64,000 bases of DNA from Caulobacter endophyticus (GCF_003116815.1 NZ_QDKQ01000016.1:1-64000); one strand, 5' to 3'; counted from the stretch's first letter, positions 8,388 through 16,866 are shown. Translations and numbers: made by a program. The notes: generated by a model from the sequence alone, not told the origin.

Positions 8388-8515
8388 ACGTGGAACCCGG
8401 GGCGCGCGCCCGCGAACATGAGATGCGTCCGGCGCAACGCCGCCGCGCCGGCCAGGGCGGGCAGCGTCGGGAGCCGGATGACGGCGTTACCCGAATCCGT
8501 CCACAGTCTGGCCAC
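8384..8515 (-). CDS. Possible 43-residue protein with an AbrB/VapB-like start
   Basis: Short ORF from GTG at 8515, lying in the dnaB upstream region on the opposite strand. The first residues, MARLWTDSGNAVIRLP, resemble the beta-strand start of AbrB/MazE-fold antitoxins (the family pattern is Lx-SGNSxAVRLP), but the remainder does not continue the similarity. The stop overlaps the start of the 8139-8387 gene, which argues for coupled translation of the two. Ribosome-binding evidence is weak. Confidence 0.3.
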   Translation of the reverse strand: MARLWTDSGNAVIRLPTLPALAGAAALRRTHLMFAGARPGFHV

Positions 8516-8542
8516 CTCGACATCAAAGTCGTGAGGTCGCCG

Positions 8543-10066
8543 ATGACCGCCGCCGCTCGAGCCGTCGCCTTCGATGCCCAAGCCGATCCCAGTCCGGGAC
8601 CAGCGATCAACCTCGCGCCGCACAACCTCGAAGCCGAGCAAGCTCTGCTGGGGATCCTGCTCTACGACAACGCCGCCTACGAGCGGCTCACCGACGCCTT
8701 AGCCGGAAAGCACTTCTTCGAGCCTTTCCACCAGCGCCTGTTTCAGACCATCGAGACCCATGTCCGCAAGGGCCAGTTGGCCGAGCCGATCCTGCTAGCC
8801 GACGATTTCGAGCACGATCCCGCATTCGAGGAGCTGGGCGGCATCCGTTACCTGGCTGACCTGGTGGACCGCGCGCCGCCGGCCGCCAACGCCGGCGACT
8901 ACGCCCGCGTGATCTTCGACCTGTCCCTGCGCCGCGAGCTGATCCGCATTGGCGGCGACATCGCAACGGCCGCGCAAGGCGCGAGCGACGAGAAGCGCAG
9001 CGCCCGCGACCAGATCGAAGCGGCTGAGCAGAGCCTCTACAGTCTCGCCGAAAGCGGAACGGCCTCGTCCGGCTTTGTCTCGTTCGGCGACGCCCTGCGG
9101 GGCGCGGTCGAGATGACCGCCGAGGCCTATAGCCGCGACGGCGGCATGTCGGGCCTGGCGACCGACCTGATCGACCTAGACCAGAAGATCGGCGGCCTGC
9201 ACCCGTCCGACCTCGTGGTCCTGGCCGGCCGTCCCTCGATGGGCAAGACGGCGCTGGCGACCAACATCGCCTTCAACATCGCCAAGAAATACGCCTACGA
9301 GATCCAGCCCAACGGGACCAAGAAGACCGTCCAGGGCGGCGTGGTGGCCTTCTACTCGCTGGAAATGAGCGCCGAACAGCTGGCCCTGCGTATGCTGGCC
9401 GAAGCCTCGGGCGTGTCGGGCGACAAGCTGCGTAAGGGCGAGATCGACGCTTCCGAGTTCGGCCGGGTGCGCGACGCGGCCATGGAATTGCAGGAAGCGC
9501 CGCTCTACATCGACGCCACCGGCGGTATCTCGATCGCCAAGCTGACCGCCCGCGCCCGACGCCTGAAGCGCCAGGTGGGCCTGGACCTGATCGTCGTCGA
9601 CTACCTGCAACTGGTCACCGGCTCGGACCTGGGCGCCAACGCCAGCCGGGTGCGGGAAGTCTCGCAGATCACCATGGGCCTGAAGGCCCTGGCCAAGGAA
9701 CTGGCCTGCCCCGTCATCGCTCTTTCTCAGCTCAGCCGTAAGACCGAGGAGCGCGAGGACAAGCGGCCCCAGCTCTCGGACTTGCGGGAATCCGGCTCGA
9801 TCGAGCAGGACGCTGACATGGTCTGGTTCGTCTACCGGGAAGAATACTATTTGGGCCGCGCCGAACCGCGCGAGGGCACGCCCGAGCATCTGGTCTGGCG
9901 CGAGCGCATGGACCAGGCCGAGGGCCTGGCCGAGGTAATCATCGCCAAGCAGCGGCACGGGCCGATCGGCACCGTGCGCCTGGCCTTCTCCAGCGACACC
10001 ACCCGGTTCGGAAACTTGGCCCGCGATCGCGCCTTCGCCCAGGCGCGCGACCTCGCCGACGACTAG
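8543..10066 (+). CDS. dnaB: Replicative DNA helicase DnaB
   Basis: Hexameric 5'-3' helicase that unwinds DNA at replication forks. The 507-residue product has the DnaB N-terminal domain (NLEAEQALLGILLYDNAAYE), the RecA-like domain with Walker A GRPSMGKTAL near residue 230, YSLEMSAEQLA, and the ...DYLQLVTGS and LSQLSRKTEERxDKRP segments. It ends with the KQRHGPIGT R-finger region. An insertion before FYSLEMS (KKYAYEIQPNGTKKTVQGG) is typical of Caulobacterales DnaB. ATG at 8543 has GAGG six bases upstream. Whether it is the chromosomal copy or a plasmid/island copy cannot be told from the window. Confidence 0.93.
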   Translation: MTAAARAVAFDAQADPSPGPAINLAPHNLEAEQALLGILLYDNAAYERLTDALAGKHFFEPFHQRLFQTIETHVRKGQLAEPILLADDFEHDPAFEELGGIRYLADLVDRAPPAANAGDYARVIFDLSLRRELIRIGGDIATAAQGASDEKRSARDQIEAAEQSLYSLAESGTASSGFVSFGDALRGAVEMTAEAYSRDGGMSGLATDLIDLDQKIGGLHPSDLVVLAGRPSMGKTALATNIAFNIAKKYAYEIQPNGTKKTVQGGVVAFYSLEMSAEQLALRMLAEASGVSGDKLRKGEIDASEFGRVRDAAMELQEAPLYIDATGGISIAKLTARARRLKRQVGLDLIVVDYLQLVTGSDLGANASRVREVSQITMGLKALAKELACPVIALSQLSRKTEEREDKRPQLSDLRESGSIEQDADMVWFVYREEYYLGRAEPREGTPEHLVWRERMDQAEGLAEVIIAKQRHGPIGTVRLAFSSDTTRFGNLARDRAFAQARDLADD

Positions 10067-10129
10067 GACGGTTCTCTTGACCCAGGGCCGGAGTTAACCG
10101 CACCGTGGGCTGGCACGAAAGGGCCACCG

Positions 10130-10432
10130 ATGAGCGACGCGTTTAGCTTCCTGCCGACCAGCTTCAATCCCGTTGAGGAAGAAGTTTTCGGCAAGGCCTA
10201 TTGCAAGACCTGCGACCTCAAGCACTTCGACGACGCCCGCGCCTGGGCCCACCAGCATGTCCGCGAAACCGGCCATGCCGTCGAGCTGCACTTCGGCTAC
10301 GACGTCCGCGACGAGCACTGGCTCAGTCGCCTTCCATATGAGCGCCTGGCCGAGTTGGAGGCGCTTCGGGCCGATCCTAAAGCCGCTAGCGCCCTCGCGG
10401 CCAAGCTTCTCAAGGACAGCGACAAGGCCTGA
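10130..10432 (+). CDS. Hypothetical protein with a C2H2-like zinc motif
   Basis: A 100-residue protein with AYCKTCDLKHFDDARAWAHQ, then HVRETGHAVELHFGYDVRDE. The C-x2-C followed by spaced His residues looks like a small zinc finger, although no metal binding is shown. The C-terminus is a plain helix. It begins 64 bp after dnaB and may share its transcript. I do not recognise the family. Confidence 0.6.
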   Translation: MSDAFSFLPTSFNPVEEEVFGKAYCKTCDLKHFDDARAWAHQHVRETGHAVELHFGYDVRDEHWLSRLPYERLAELEALRADPKAASALAAKLLKDSDKA

Positions 10433-10734
10433 TGTCCCCCAAATCCTCCGACCAGCAAGCGGGCGCTCGTCGCCGCTCACGGCTGCGCCGGCGAAGTAGC
10501 GCTGGCAGGCTTGCGCCGTAGCCGCATCCGCCGTGATGGCGCTTCAATTGGACGCCGACAGACTTTCAATTAGCCATGGTGTCCGATCGTTGGGCGCACT
10601 TGGTCGGTGGGGGGCGGAGTTGCCGTTTCCCTCTGAACGGAAATGTTCTGGACGTTCGTGAAAAGCGGATCGCCGTGAGCGATTCCCGAAACGGCAATGT
10701 CGAAATATTCGAAGTAAACTGTGATGCGGGGGGG
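10433..10734. other. No gene recognised
   Basis: About 300 bp between the zinc-motif protein and the MerR remnant. Neither strand offers a convincing reading frame. It holds a short run of eight G (10728-10735). Confidence 0.4.
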
Positions 10735-10942
10735 GAGGCCGCCCACCAGCAGTTCGGCGATCCGACAGAGCGGAAAGGCGAAGCTCTTGAGCGCGATGAT
10801 CTGGGCCTTAGACCCTCCTGCCGGCGAGGATTCTATCGGCTCAAAGCAGTCCGTAGGCCTCGCACAGCCGCAGCGCCTTCCCGCTGACGCCGAAGCGGCG
10901 GGCAGTTTCAGCAGAGCGGAGATACGCACCAGTCTTGGTCAT
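10735..10942 (-). pseudogene. Degenerate MerR-family regulator
   Basis: From ATG at 10942 the frame reads a MerR-type winged-helix start (AYLRSAETARRFGVSGKALR, then LCEAYGLL) and stops at 10841-10843 after 33 residues. In another frame just downstream, the segment AQIIALKSFAFPLCRIAELL resembles the helix that follows the HTH in MerR proteins. The wing region between them is deleted or frameshifted and the effector domain is missing. The gene is therefore broken. Confidence 0.7.
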
Positions 10943-11324
10943 GTGACGCCTTCCTCGAACGCTTTGCTGTATCCGGCCGGCCCTTGGGGCCGGTGCAAGC
11001 GGAAAAAGCGCCGTTCATCATCGCAGGCGACCGCAGTCGGTTACCAAGCGGCCGTTGCAAATCCTCTAGCGGACCTGACCGTCTAGTCCCGGGGCCGCAT
11101 CAACGGCAGCTTATGGCGCGAGCCGAACGCCCGGCACGATTGACCCAAACGTCCGCTTTCCGAGTTTCAGCGCGCAGCCGAGATTTTCATACCGGCCTCT
11201 TGACGCCACTTGCCGGCGTCCTAATTCATCGCTCGCTTGCCGGGCGCCGCCAGGGCCCGGCTCAGGGGCGCCCGACGCTTGGCCGGCGCTCCTCATTGTC
11301 CAACTTGCTTTCGAGGAGATGGAA
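10943..11324. other. Intergenic region upstream of hsp20
   Basis: About 380 bp without a supported gene. The only clear element is the GAGGAG ribosome-binding site at 11313-11318. I see no convincing heat-shock promoter or CIRCE-type repeat. Confidence 0.4.
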
Positions 11325-11807
11325 ATGAGCCGTACTTTTGATTTCGCCCCCCTCTACAGCTCGATGATCGGGGTCGACCACATGGTCGATCTGATCGAGA
11401 CCGCGCTGCGCACCAGCGCCAGCGCGCACTATCCGCCGTACGACATCGAAAGGACCGGCGACGAGGCCTACCGCATATCGCTGGCCGTCTCTGGTTTCGC
11501 GCCGACCGATCTGGAGATCACCACGGGGGATAACCTCTTGGTGATCAAGGGCGACAAGGCGTCGAGCGAAGGGCAGGAATCTCGAACTTTCCTGCACCAG
11601 GGTCTGGCGCAACGCGCCTTCGAGCGGCGTTTCGAGCTGGCCGACCATGTCGTCGTCAAGGGGGCGGCCCACGCCCTTGGTGTCTTGTCGATCGACCTTG
11701 TCCGGGAGATCCCCGAAGCGCTGAAGCCCCGGCAGGTCCCCATCGCATGGGGCGCGGACCGTCCGGCCCTCGAGCTCAAGTCCGCCCAACCCCGCAAGGC
11801 GGCCTAG
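11325..11807 (+). CDS. Small heat-shock protein, Hsp20/alpha-crystallin family
   Basis: ATP-independent holdase chaperone of the IbpA type. The 160-residue product begins MSRTFDFAPLYSSMIGVDHM like IbpA. It has an alpha-crystallin domain from YPPYDIERTGDEAYRISLAV to about residue 125 and a C-terminal tail rich in Pro/Ala. ATG at 11325 is chosen over the ATG six bases upstream because GAGGAG is correctly spaced from it. A small conserved gene follows 12 bp later, so the two may be an operon. Confidence 0.9.
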   Translation: MSRTFDFAPLYSSMIGVDHMVDLIETALRTSASAHYPPYDIERTGDEAYRISLAVSGFAPTDLEITTGDNLLVIKGDKASSEGQESRTFLHQGLAQRAFERRFELADHVVVKGAAHALGVLSIDLVREIPEALKPRQVPIAWGADRPALELKSAQPRKAA

Positions 11808-11819
11808 GGGAGCTCAGAG

Positions 11820-12083
11820 ATGCAAACCAACACGACCTCGACCGATCGTCCGAGAGCGTGGTCGGTGCGTCCCGCCGTCGGCTTTCTCCATCCGCTCGAG
11901 GTGCTCAAGGATCAGGAACTCGATCCCGCCGAAAAGCGCGAGATCCTGGCGGCCTGGGCGTCGGACGCCAGCGCGGTGGAGCATCGACCCAGTCAAAGAT
12001 GGCTCTTGGGAACGCCCGGGCCAGTGCCGCTCAGCGAAGTTCTGTCCGCGCTGAGCCGCCTGGACCGCGACACGTTCGCTTGA
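11820..12083 (+). CDS. Hypothetical stress-locus protein
   Basis: An 87-residue soluble protein. Its core, LHPLEVLKDQELDPAEKREI then LAAWASDASAVEHRP, matches a small family I have seen in alphaproteobacterial genomes beside chaperone genes, without assigned function. It starts 12 bp after hsp20 with GGGGAG upstream, so it is likely co-transcribed with hsp20. Confidence 0.7.
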   Translation: MQTNTTSTDRPRAWSVRPAVGFLHPLEVLKDQELDPAEKREILAAWASDASAVEHRPSQRWLLGTPGPVPLSEVLSALSRLDRDTFA

Positions 12084-12148
12084 GTTGGGGCGGGCGACCG
12101 TCCTGCTCAGGGCGGTCGCCAATTCCTCTAATTCGTCACATCATCAGC

Positions 12149-12400
12149 ATGCTTTGTTCTGTCTTTGTAGAGCCGTCGCAAGACGGTTGGATCGTGCGCG
12201 GAGACTTCACCGAAAGTCCGCTCGCATTCACCACCGGCGCCCGCGCCGAACAGGCCGCTCGCGAGCTGTCTCACCGCTTGGCGGAGGCGGGCGAGCCGGT
12301 GGTTCTGGATATCCGCCTGCGCAATGGCTCGCGCGCCGGACGGTTCCTTTTCCCGCCGTATGGAGGCGCGCCGGCGGCGGCCATGGCGCTGCGCGCGTAG
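12149..12400 (+). CDS. DUF2188-like small protein
   Basis: An 83-residue product with V(F)VEPSQDGWIVRGDF, AFTTGARAEQAARELSHRLA and a final basic strand. It resembles the short DUF2188 fold (P-x-x-x-G-W-x-V ... F-x-T-x-x-x-A) whose function is unknown. ATG at 12149 is the only sensible start. The ribosome-binding site is weak. Confidence 0.55.
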   Translation: MLCSVFVEPSQDGWIVRGDFTESPLAFTTGARAEQAARELSHRLAEAGEPVVLDIRLRNGSRAGRFLFPPYGGAPAAAMALRA

Positions 12401-12411
12401 CGGCCTTTCGA

Positions 12412-12626
12412 CGAGCGACTTGGCCGACGATGTCGCCGCCACGCATCGTGAGCTCAACACGGTGGCTGGGCCTGTCGTATTGGTCGGAAACAGCTGAGGC
12501 GGCGCGGTGATCACCGAGGCCGGCAACGACGCTAAGGTCAAGGCGCTGGTCTATGTCGCCGCCTTTGCCCCGCGGACAGGCGAGACGGTCGGTGAACAGG
12601 TGCAGGCCCATCGCCAGATGGCCTGA
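12412..12626 (+). pseudogene. Alpha/beta-hydrolase fragment with a stop in the nucleophile elbow
   Basis: One frame reads LADDVAATHRELNTV, then AGPVVLVGNS-stop-GGAVI, then TEAGNDAKVKALVYVAAFAP and RTGETVGEQ. This is the middle of an alpha/beta hydrolase in which G-H-S-W-G-G has become G-N-S-stop-G-G (TGA at 12495-12497). Both the N-terminal strands and the C-terminal catalytic His region are absent. A remnant is the only reasonable reading. Confidence 0.75.
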
Positions 12627-13095
12627 GACATTGGAAATTCGTGCTCGGACCGTCGGCTTCGCCGGCCGAGCCTGCGCAATCCCATGGTGGTTAAGCAGGG
12701 TTATCGATCACCATCTGGGTGACATCGGTGCGGCCCCATGCGGAAGGCCTTAACTACATGGCGGAGGCTGGAGCCATCCTTGTTGAGCGGCGCACTCGCG
12801 TTGTCTCCTGGCCCCTCGCGTTGATCGCAGGCTCTTACGGCCGCCGCAGCGGGGTCTCGGGGCGGCATTGACCAAGACAAGGGCCAGTCCATTCGCAGAT
12901 GCGCGCGGGATGGGCTGGAGCCGGGCGCAGCCAGCCGCGTTCCCGGACTGCCGCGGCAGCTCGCCAGCAGTTCATCAAACCTCGAGATCGCCTTGCCTGA
13001 CCGCCACGACTGCATCGAGCAACCCGGGGCCCGCTGGCTCCAAGCAGAGCTGGCCTCCGCTTTCGACCGCCGCTTCTCAACGTGTGGGCTTCCCC
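12627..13095. other. No gene recognised
   Basis: About 470 bp between the hydrolase remnant and the transglutaminase gene. Open frames exist on both strands, but none has a recognisable protein or ribosome-binding site. Confidence 0.4.
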
Positions 13096-13875
13096 ATGCT
13101 CTATGAGGTAGAAGCCTCGCTGACCTATGACTTCGCGGCGCCGTGCGAGGTTCTCCTGCAGGTCGAGGCGGCGGATGGACCCGACCAGCGCGTGGTGTCC
13201 CAAGCGCTGACGTTCTGGCCGATGATGCAAAGCGCACAAGCCGAGGATCCGACGACACGGCAGCGGCGTACGATCTTTCAGGCTTTCGGCCGCGTGAATA
13301 TTCTCTATCGCGCGCAGGTCGACATACTGGCGCGCGAGCCTGATCTTTCGACGCTGTCGGCCCAGGCGATCCGGGATCTTCCAGGCGATGTTCTGCCGTT
13401 CTTGCGCGCGAGCCGCTACAGTCCTTCTGATCGAATGGAGAGCTTCGCCGATCGTGAGTTTGGCGGCCTGACCGGGGGGCGAAGGGTCACGGCGATCGTC
13501 GACTGGATTTTGAAGCATGTCGATTATCGCGCGGGTGTCAGTCACTCGGCGACAACCGCCGTCGACACCTTCATCGACAGGGCCGGCGTATGCCGCGACT
13601 TCAGTCACCTGCTGATCGCCTTGTGCCGGGCGGCCGACATTCCCGCTCGGGCAGTCAGCGTCTATGCCTGGGGCCTGCAGCCGCCTGACCTTCACGCAGT
13701 CGCCGAAGTCTATTTGCAAGGAGCATGGCGTCTGGTCGACGCCACGGCCTTGGCCCCGATCGAAGGTTTTGTCAGGGTGGCCACAGGTCGGGACGCCGCC
13801 GACATCGCCTTCATGACGATCTTCGGCTCTGCGACTCTGGTAGAGCAGCGGTTCAAGATCGACCAGGTCGCCTGA
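13096..13875 (+). CDS. Transglutaminase-like cysteine protease family protein
   Basis: A 259-residue protein of the bacterial transglutaminase-like superfamily. An N-terminal beta domain (residues 1-110) is followed by the papain-like core with Cys166 in RAGVCRDFSHL, His200 in DLHAVAEVYL and Asp215 in WRLVDAT, so the C-H-D triad is intact. Family members are thought to be peptidases or amidases. The substrate is unknown. ATG at 13096 begins the conserved YEVEASLTYDF strand. No operon partner survives next to it. Confidence 0.85.
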   Translation: MLYEVEASLTYDFAAPCEVLLQVEAADGPDQRVVSQALTFWPMMQSAQAEDPTTRQRRTIFQAFGRVNILYRAQVDILAREPDLSTLSAQAIRDLPGDVLPFLRASRYSPSDRMESFADREFGGLTGGRRVTAIVDWILKHVDYRAGVSHSATTAVDTFIDRAGVCRDFSHLLIALCRAADIPARAVSVYAWGLQPPDLHAVAEVYLQGAWRLVDATALAPIEGFVRVATGRDAADIAFMTIFGSATLVEQRFKIDQVA

Positions 13876-13934
13876 CCATCACCGCTCAGGCCTGTATGCC
13901 ACCTTGCCCGGAACCCTCGCGACGGGTGTGGCGA

Positions 13935-14042
13935 TCACAGGCCGTCGATGACGCAGATTAAGCCCTCACGCGCGAAATCCAAGCGTATCTCGCCGCCGAC
14001 CTCGTGAGCCAGGGCCTTTCTCAGAAGGCGCGCGCCAAAGTC
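13935..14042 (-). pseudogene. C-terminal remnant of an HWE-type histidine kinase
   Basis: The minus strand reads DFGARLLRKALAHEVGGEIR, then LDFAREGLICVIDGL-stop. This matches the end of HWE/HisKA_2 kinases (GFGxxLIERxLAxExGGxxxxxFxPxGLxCxI). Nothing upstream continues the kinase, so only the last 35 residues remain. Confidence 0.6.
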
Positions 14043-14045
14043 CGT

Positions 14046-14081
14046 CTTGTTTGGTGCGGCGACCTTGTTTGGTGCGGCGAC
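14046..14081. repeat. 18-bp tandem duplication
   Basis: CTTGTTTGGTGCGGCGAC occurs twice in direct succession (14046-14063 and 14064-14081), just upstream (minus-strand sense) of the kinase remnant. It is probably a replication-slippage duplication at a decay junction. Confidence 0.85.
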
Positions 14082-14166
14082 GGGGGGCCATCTTGCTCAC
14101 GCCAGGAGCACGGCGTGGTTGTCGCTATCGCCATCGTTCACGCCATCGACGGTCGCAGGGTAGCCG

Positions 14167-14358
14167 ATGAGGTCGACGATCGAGGCTGCTATCGAAGCCC
14201 AAACGGCCCTTCTGGTGAAGTCAATCGAAGCTCAGACAGATTTTATGGTCAAATCGCTGAGTGATTTGCAGAAGCGGCTTCGCCGACAGACTTGGATAGT
14301 GCTCGGCAGTTGGACTGTGCTCATGGGCTTGGCGTTGGTGATTAACAAGCTCTGCTGA
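14167..14358 (+). CDS. Small coiled-coil protein with a C-terminal membrane helix
   Basis: A 63-residue ORF. Residues 1-38 form an amphipathic helix with an internal repeat (KSIEAQTDFMVKS), followed by one TM helix (WIVLGSWTVLMGLALVI). Such tail-anchored small proteins are common and anonymous. The ribosome-binding site is poor. The call rests on the coherent helix-plus-TM pattern. Confidence 0.4.
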   Translation: MRSTIEAAIEAQTALLVKSIEAQTDFMVKSLSDLQKRLRRQTWIVLGSWTVLMGLALVINKLC

Positions 14359-14475
14359 GAACGCGCCGGTTCATGTCGGACCCGTGCGGGCCGATCGGAG
14401 CATCCGTGGCATAGCTTTTGCCACCAGCCGCGTCAGTTTTACCATCGACGGCCGATCGAATGAGCGCTGGTTAAA

Positions 14476-14513
14476 GTCGACATTGTGTGAGCTTATGTCG
14501 GCTTAAGTCGACA
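14476..14513. repeat. 38-bp GTCGAC-bounded element, copy 1
   Basis: GTCGACATTG, 9 variable bases, ATGTCGGC, one variable base, then TAAGTCGACA. The same element with identical spacing occurs at 20083-20120 (29 of 38 bases equal). This copy lies 10 bp before the hipB start, so it could be an operator or a recombinase-binding site. Confidence 0.7.
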
Positions 14514-14523
14514 CTGGTTCAAA

Positions 14524-14871
14524 ATGCCACGCTCCCGCGGACATCTCCTGACAACGCCTCCCTCCGAGGTGGACGCCGCCCTGGTCGCGCTCGGGTACAA
14601 CCTGCGCACGGCGCGGGTTCGGCGGAACCTCACCCTCGTACAGATGGCCGAGGCCCTGGGCGTAAGCCGGGAAGTGCTGGGCGAGGCCGAGAAGGGCAAG
14701 GCGTCGACCAGTATCGCAGTCTATGCGGGCCTGCTGTGGCGACTGGGCATGATCGAGCAGCTGGGAGAACTGGCGCGGCCTGATCGCGACGAGGAAGGAC
14801 AGCGCCTGGCCAGCTTTCGCGAGCCCAAGCGGGCCCGGCCGGCCGGCGGCCCGTTGGACGATGACTTCTAG
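14524..14871 (+). CDS. hipB: HipB-like XRE antitoxin/repressor
   Basis: A 115-residue DNA-binding protein with a Cro/CI HTH (LGYNLRTARVRRNLTLVQMA, then EALGVSREVLGEAEKGKAS) and a helical tail. It starts the operon with hipA 9 bp downstream. In HipBA modules this protein neutralises HipA and represses the operon. The GTCGAC-bounded repeat immediately upstream is a candidate operator. Identity as the antitoxin comes from its partner. Confidence 0.8.
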   Translation: MPRSRGHLLTTPPSEVDAALVALGYNLRTARVRRNLTLVQMAEALGVSREVLGEAEKGKASTSIAVYAGLLWRLGMIEQLGELARPDRDEEGQRLASFREPKRARPAGGPLDDDF

Positions 14872-14880
14872 AGCCGCGCA

Positions 14881-16131
14881 ATGATTGAGACGGCCTATGT
14901 CTATATCTACCTGCCCGGCCGCACCGAAGCGGTGACGGCCGCACGGTTCACGCATGAGACCGACCGGCTCGGCGTCAAGCGGGGGCAACTGGTCTACGGC
15001 CGTCAGTACCGTGAACTTCGCGAGGCTGTTCCGCTGGATCCGGTCGAGCTGATCGAGATCGCACGAGCCAGGCAGTACGAGACCGTCCGCGGCGATGGGG
15101 TGTTCGGAGCTCTGCGCGATGGTTCTCCCGACCACTGGGGGCGGCGGGTGATCGCCCGCAGCCTGGGCGGCGAGCCTTCGGAGGTCAGCTTCCTGCTGCA
15201 TTCTCCGGATGATCGGGCAGGCGCCCTGGGCTTTGGCTTGAACGCGCAGCCGCCGGCGCCCAAGCGCGACTTCAACCGCACTTGGGATCTCGAAAAGCTG
15301 CAAGCGGCCGCAGACGCCATCATCGCCGACGAACCGCCGCTCGAACCCGATGTCGAGCTGATGCTGCTGGTCGGCACCGCCATGGGCGGCGCGCGTCCCA
15401 AGGTCGTCGTCGAAGACGACGAGGGTCTGTGGCTGGCTAAGTTCAACCGAGTCGACGACAACTGGAACATGGCGCGCGTCGAGCACGCCACCCTAAAGCT
15501 GGCGCACGCCTGCGGTCTCCATGTCGCCGAAACCCGTTTGGAGGTTGTCGGCGGCCGTGACGTGCTGCTGTCGAAGCGCTTCGACCGGCACAAGGCGGAC
15601 GGGGGCTATGCGCGGTCGCGCCAGGTGAGCGCTCTGACCTTGCTGCAGACCGACGACGCACCGGAGAGCCGCGCCCGCTGGAGCTACGTCGCCCTGGCCG
15701 AACTACTGCGCAAGGTGTGCGCTCGCGGAGAACAGGACGCCCATGAGCTCTATCGGCGGATGGCCTTTAACGCCCTGATCTCCAACGTCGACGATCACCC
15801 GCGCAACCACGCCGTAGTGGCTCCACAGAACGCCTGGAAGCTCTCGCCGGCCTATGACCTCACCCCTTCCCCGCTCCTGGCCTATGGAAGAAACCTAGCG
15901 ATGGCCTGCGGCAGCGAAGGAGTGGCGGCCACCGAGCGCAACCTGCTGACCGAGTGCGGCAGGTTCATGCTGCGCAACGACGAGGCCCAGGCCGTGATCG
16001 ACGAGATGCGAGGCTTGATCGAGGCGCGTTGGCGCGACATCTTCCTGGCGTCGGGGGTCAGCGCGGCCGACTGCGAGCGCCTGAAGCGAGCCTTTTCGCC
16101 TGCGTCGTTCAGAGGATCGCCCGAGGACTAG
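14881..16131 (+). CDS. hipA: HipA-family Ser/Thr kinase toxin
   Basis: A 416-residue HipA-like kinase. The N-terminal couple_hipA-like region (YVYIYLPGRTEAVTAARFTH) is followed by the kinase core with MGGARPKVVV, the catalytic loop FNALISNVDDHPRNHAV and the metal-binding LSPAYDLTPS. All key residues appear intact. HipA of E. coli phosphorylates glutamyl-tRNA synthetase and causes growth arrest. The substrate of this branch is not deducible. It lies 9 bp after hipB. Confidence 0.9.
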   Translation: MIETAYVYIYLPGRTEAVTAARFTHETDRLGVKRGQLVYGRQYRELREAVPLDPVELIEIARARQYETVRGDGVFGALRDGSPDHWGRRVIARSLGGEPSEVSFLLHSPDDRAGALGFGLNAQPPAPKRDFNRTWDLEKLQAAADAIIADEPPLEPDVELMLLVGTAMGGARPKVVVEDDEGLWLAKFNRVDDNWNMARVEHATLKLAHACGLHVAETRLEVVGGRDVLLSKRFDRHKADGGYARSRQVSALTLLQTDDAPESRARWSYVALAELLRKVCARGEQDAHELYRRMAFNALISNVDDHPRNHAVVAPQNAWKLSPAYDLTPSPLLAYGRNLAMACGSEGVAATERNLLTECGRFMLRNDEAQAVIDEMRGLIEARWRDIFLASGVSAADCERLKRAFSPASFRGSPED

Positions 16132-16141
16132 CTGTTGGCCT

Positions 16142-16275
16142 TCAGTCCCCCTCGAAGGCCCGGAACAGCGCCTCGAAGCGGGGATCGTCCTCCATCCCCT
16201 CGCGGACCTCGAAGCGCTTCTTCGGCGGCGGGCCGAAGATGGTCGTGGCGAGTCGAGAGGCCTGGCGCGCAGAAG
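16142..16275 (-). pseudogene. 3' fragment of an unidentified gene
   Basis: The minus strand reads ASRLATTIFGPPPKKRFEVR, then EGMEDDPRFEALFRAFEGD-stop. The composition is protein-like, but there is no start: a stop codon lies just upstream with no ATG/GTG between. It abuts the hipA end tail to tail. It is probably a gene tail left by a rearrangement. Confidence 0.4.
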
Positions 16276-16617
16276 CGGTAGCTGCCGAGAACTACGTGTA
16301 CGCCATGGCGCTATAGAGCTCGAATTGCCGTGCTCGCCAGAGGTTGGATGGTCCCAGCAGTCGTTCGTGCTCGATCCGTCGGCCTGACGGAGGCACATGT
16401 TCGCGTCGGGATCGCGGGGCCACACCTGCAATCGCGCGCGATCTCGCCGTGTGAGGGGCGCTGTCGCCGGCCAGATATCGTGCTCTCCGCATCCGCATCC
16501 GTCCATCTCATCCGCCCCAGGGCGGAGCTCGTGTCGTCCTCGTCATGTCCCCGTGCTGTCGTCGCTGTCGTCGGCGCCCGTCCTGTCCTCAGCACGCCGC
16601 GGCCAGCGCCGGCGGCA

Positions 16618-16755
16618 TCAGGCGGAAGCGCAGCCGTTCACCCACATCCGATGCATGATCCCGAACGGGCGCAGCGCCAGGGCGATGGCCTCGGGGTCGG
16701 TGGGCACGGTGGTCTCGAAGACCACGGTCCCATCGCGGCTGGTCAAGGCCTGTCC
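16618..16755 (-). mobile_element. IS110-family transposase N-terminal remnant
   Basis: The minus strand encodes SRDGTVVFETTVPTDPEAIA, then LALRPFGIMHRMWVN before a stop. This resembles the N-terminal RuvC-like region of IS110 transposases (G-x-V-V-x-E-x-x-V-P-T-D-P-E-A-I-A-x-x-L-R). The start, the DEDD core and the C-terminal Ser-containing Tnp_20 domain are missing, so it is dead. The rest of 16276-16866 has no recognisable gene. Confidence 0.6.
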
Positions 16756-16823
16756 ATTTCATCGCGGATGACTATCCGCCGCTGACGGAAGATGAGGTTA
16801 GGGGCGCTCTTAGCCGGTTAGGC

Positions 16824-16860
16824 TAGGTCCGCTCCCCACCTTCGCGGACTTGAGTGCGTC
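16824..16860. repeat. Dispersed about 38-bp repeat, copy A
   Basis: AGGTCCGCTCCCCACC, TTCGCGGACTTGAGTGCGTC here corresponds to AGGTCGGCTCGCCACCC, TTCGCGGACATCCATTGCGTC at 17271-17309, in the same orientation. The two copies bracket the hypothetical gene 16867-17205 and lie just outside the attL end of the island. Confidence 0.6.
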
Positions 16861-16866
16861 AGCTTC

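Noticed and set aside
9176..9958. Minus-strand open frame inside dnaB
   Set aside because: Complement of a well-conserved DnaB core; no recognisable protein.
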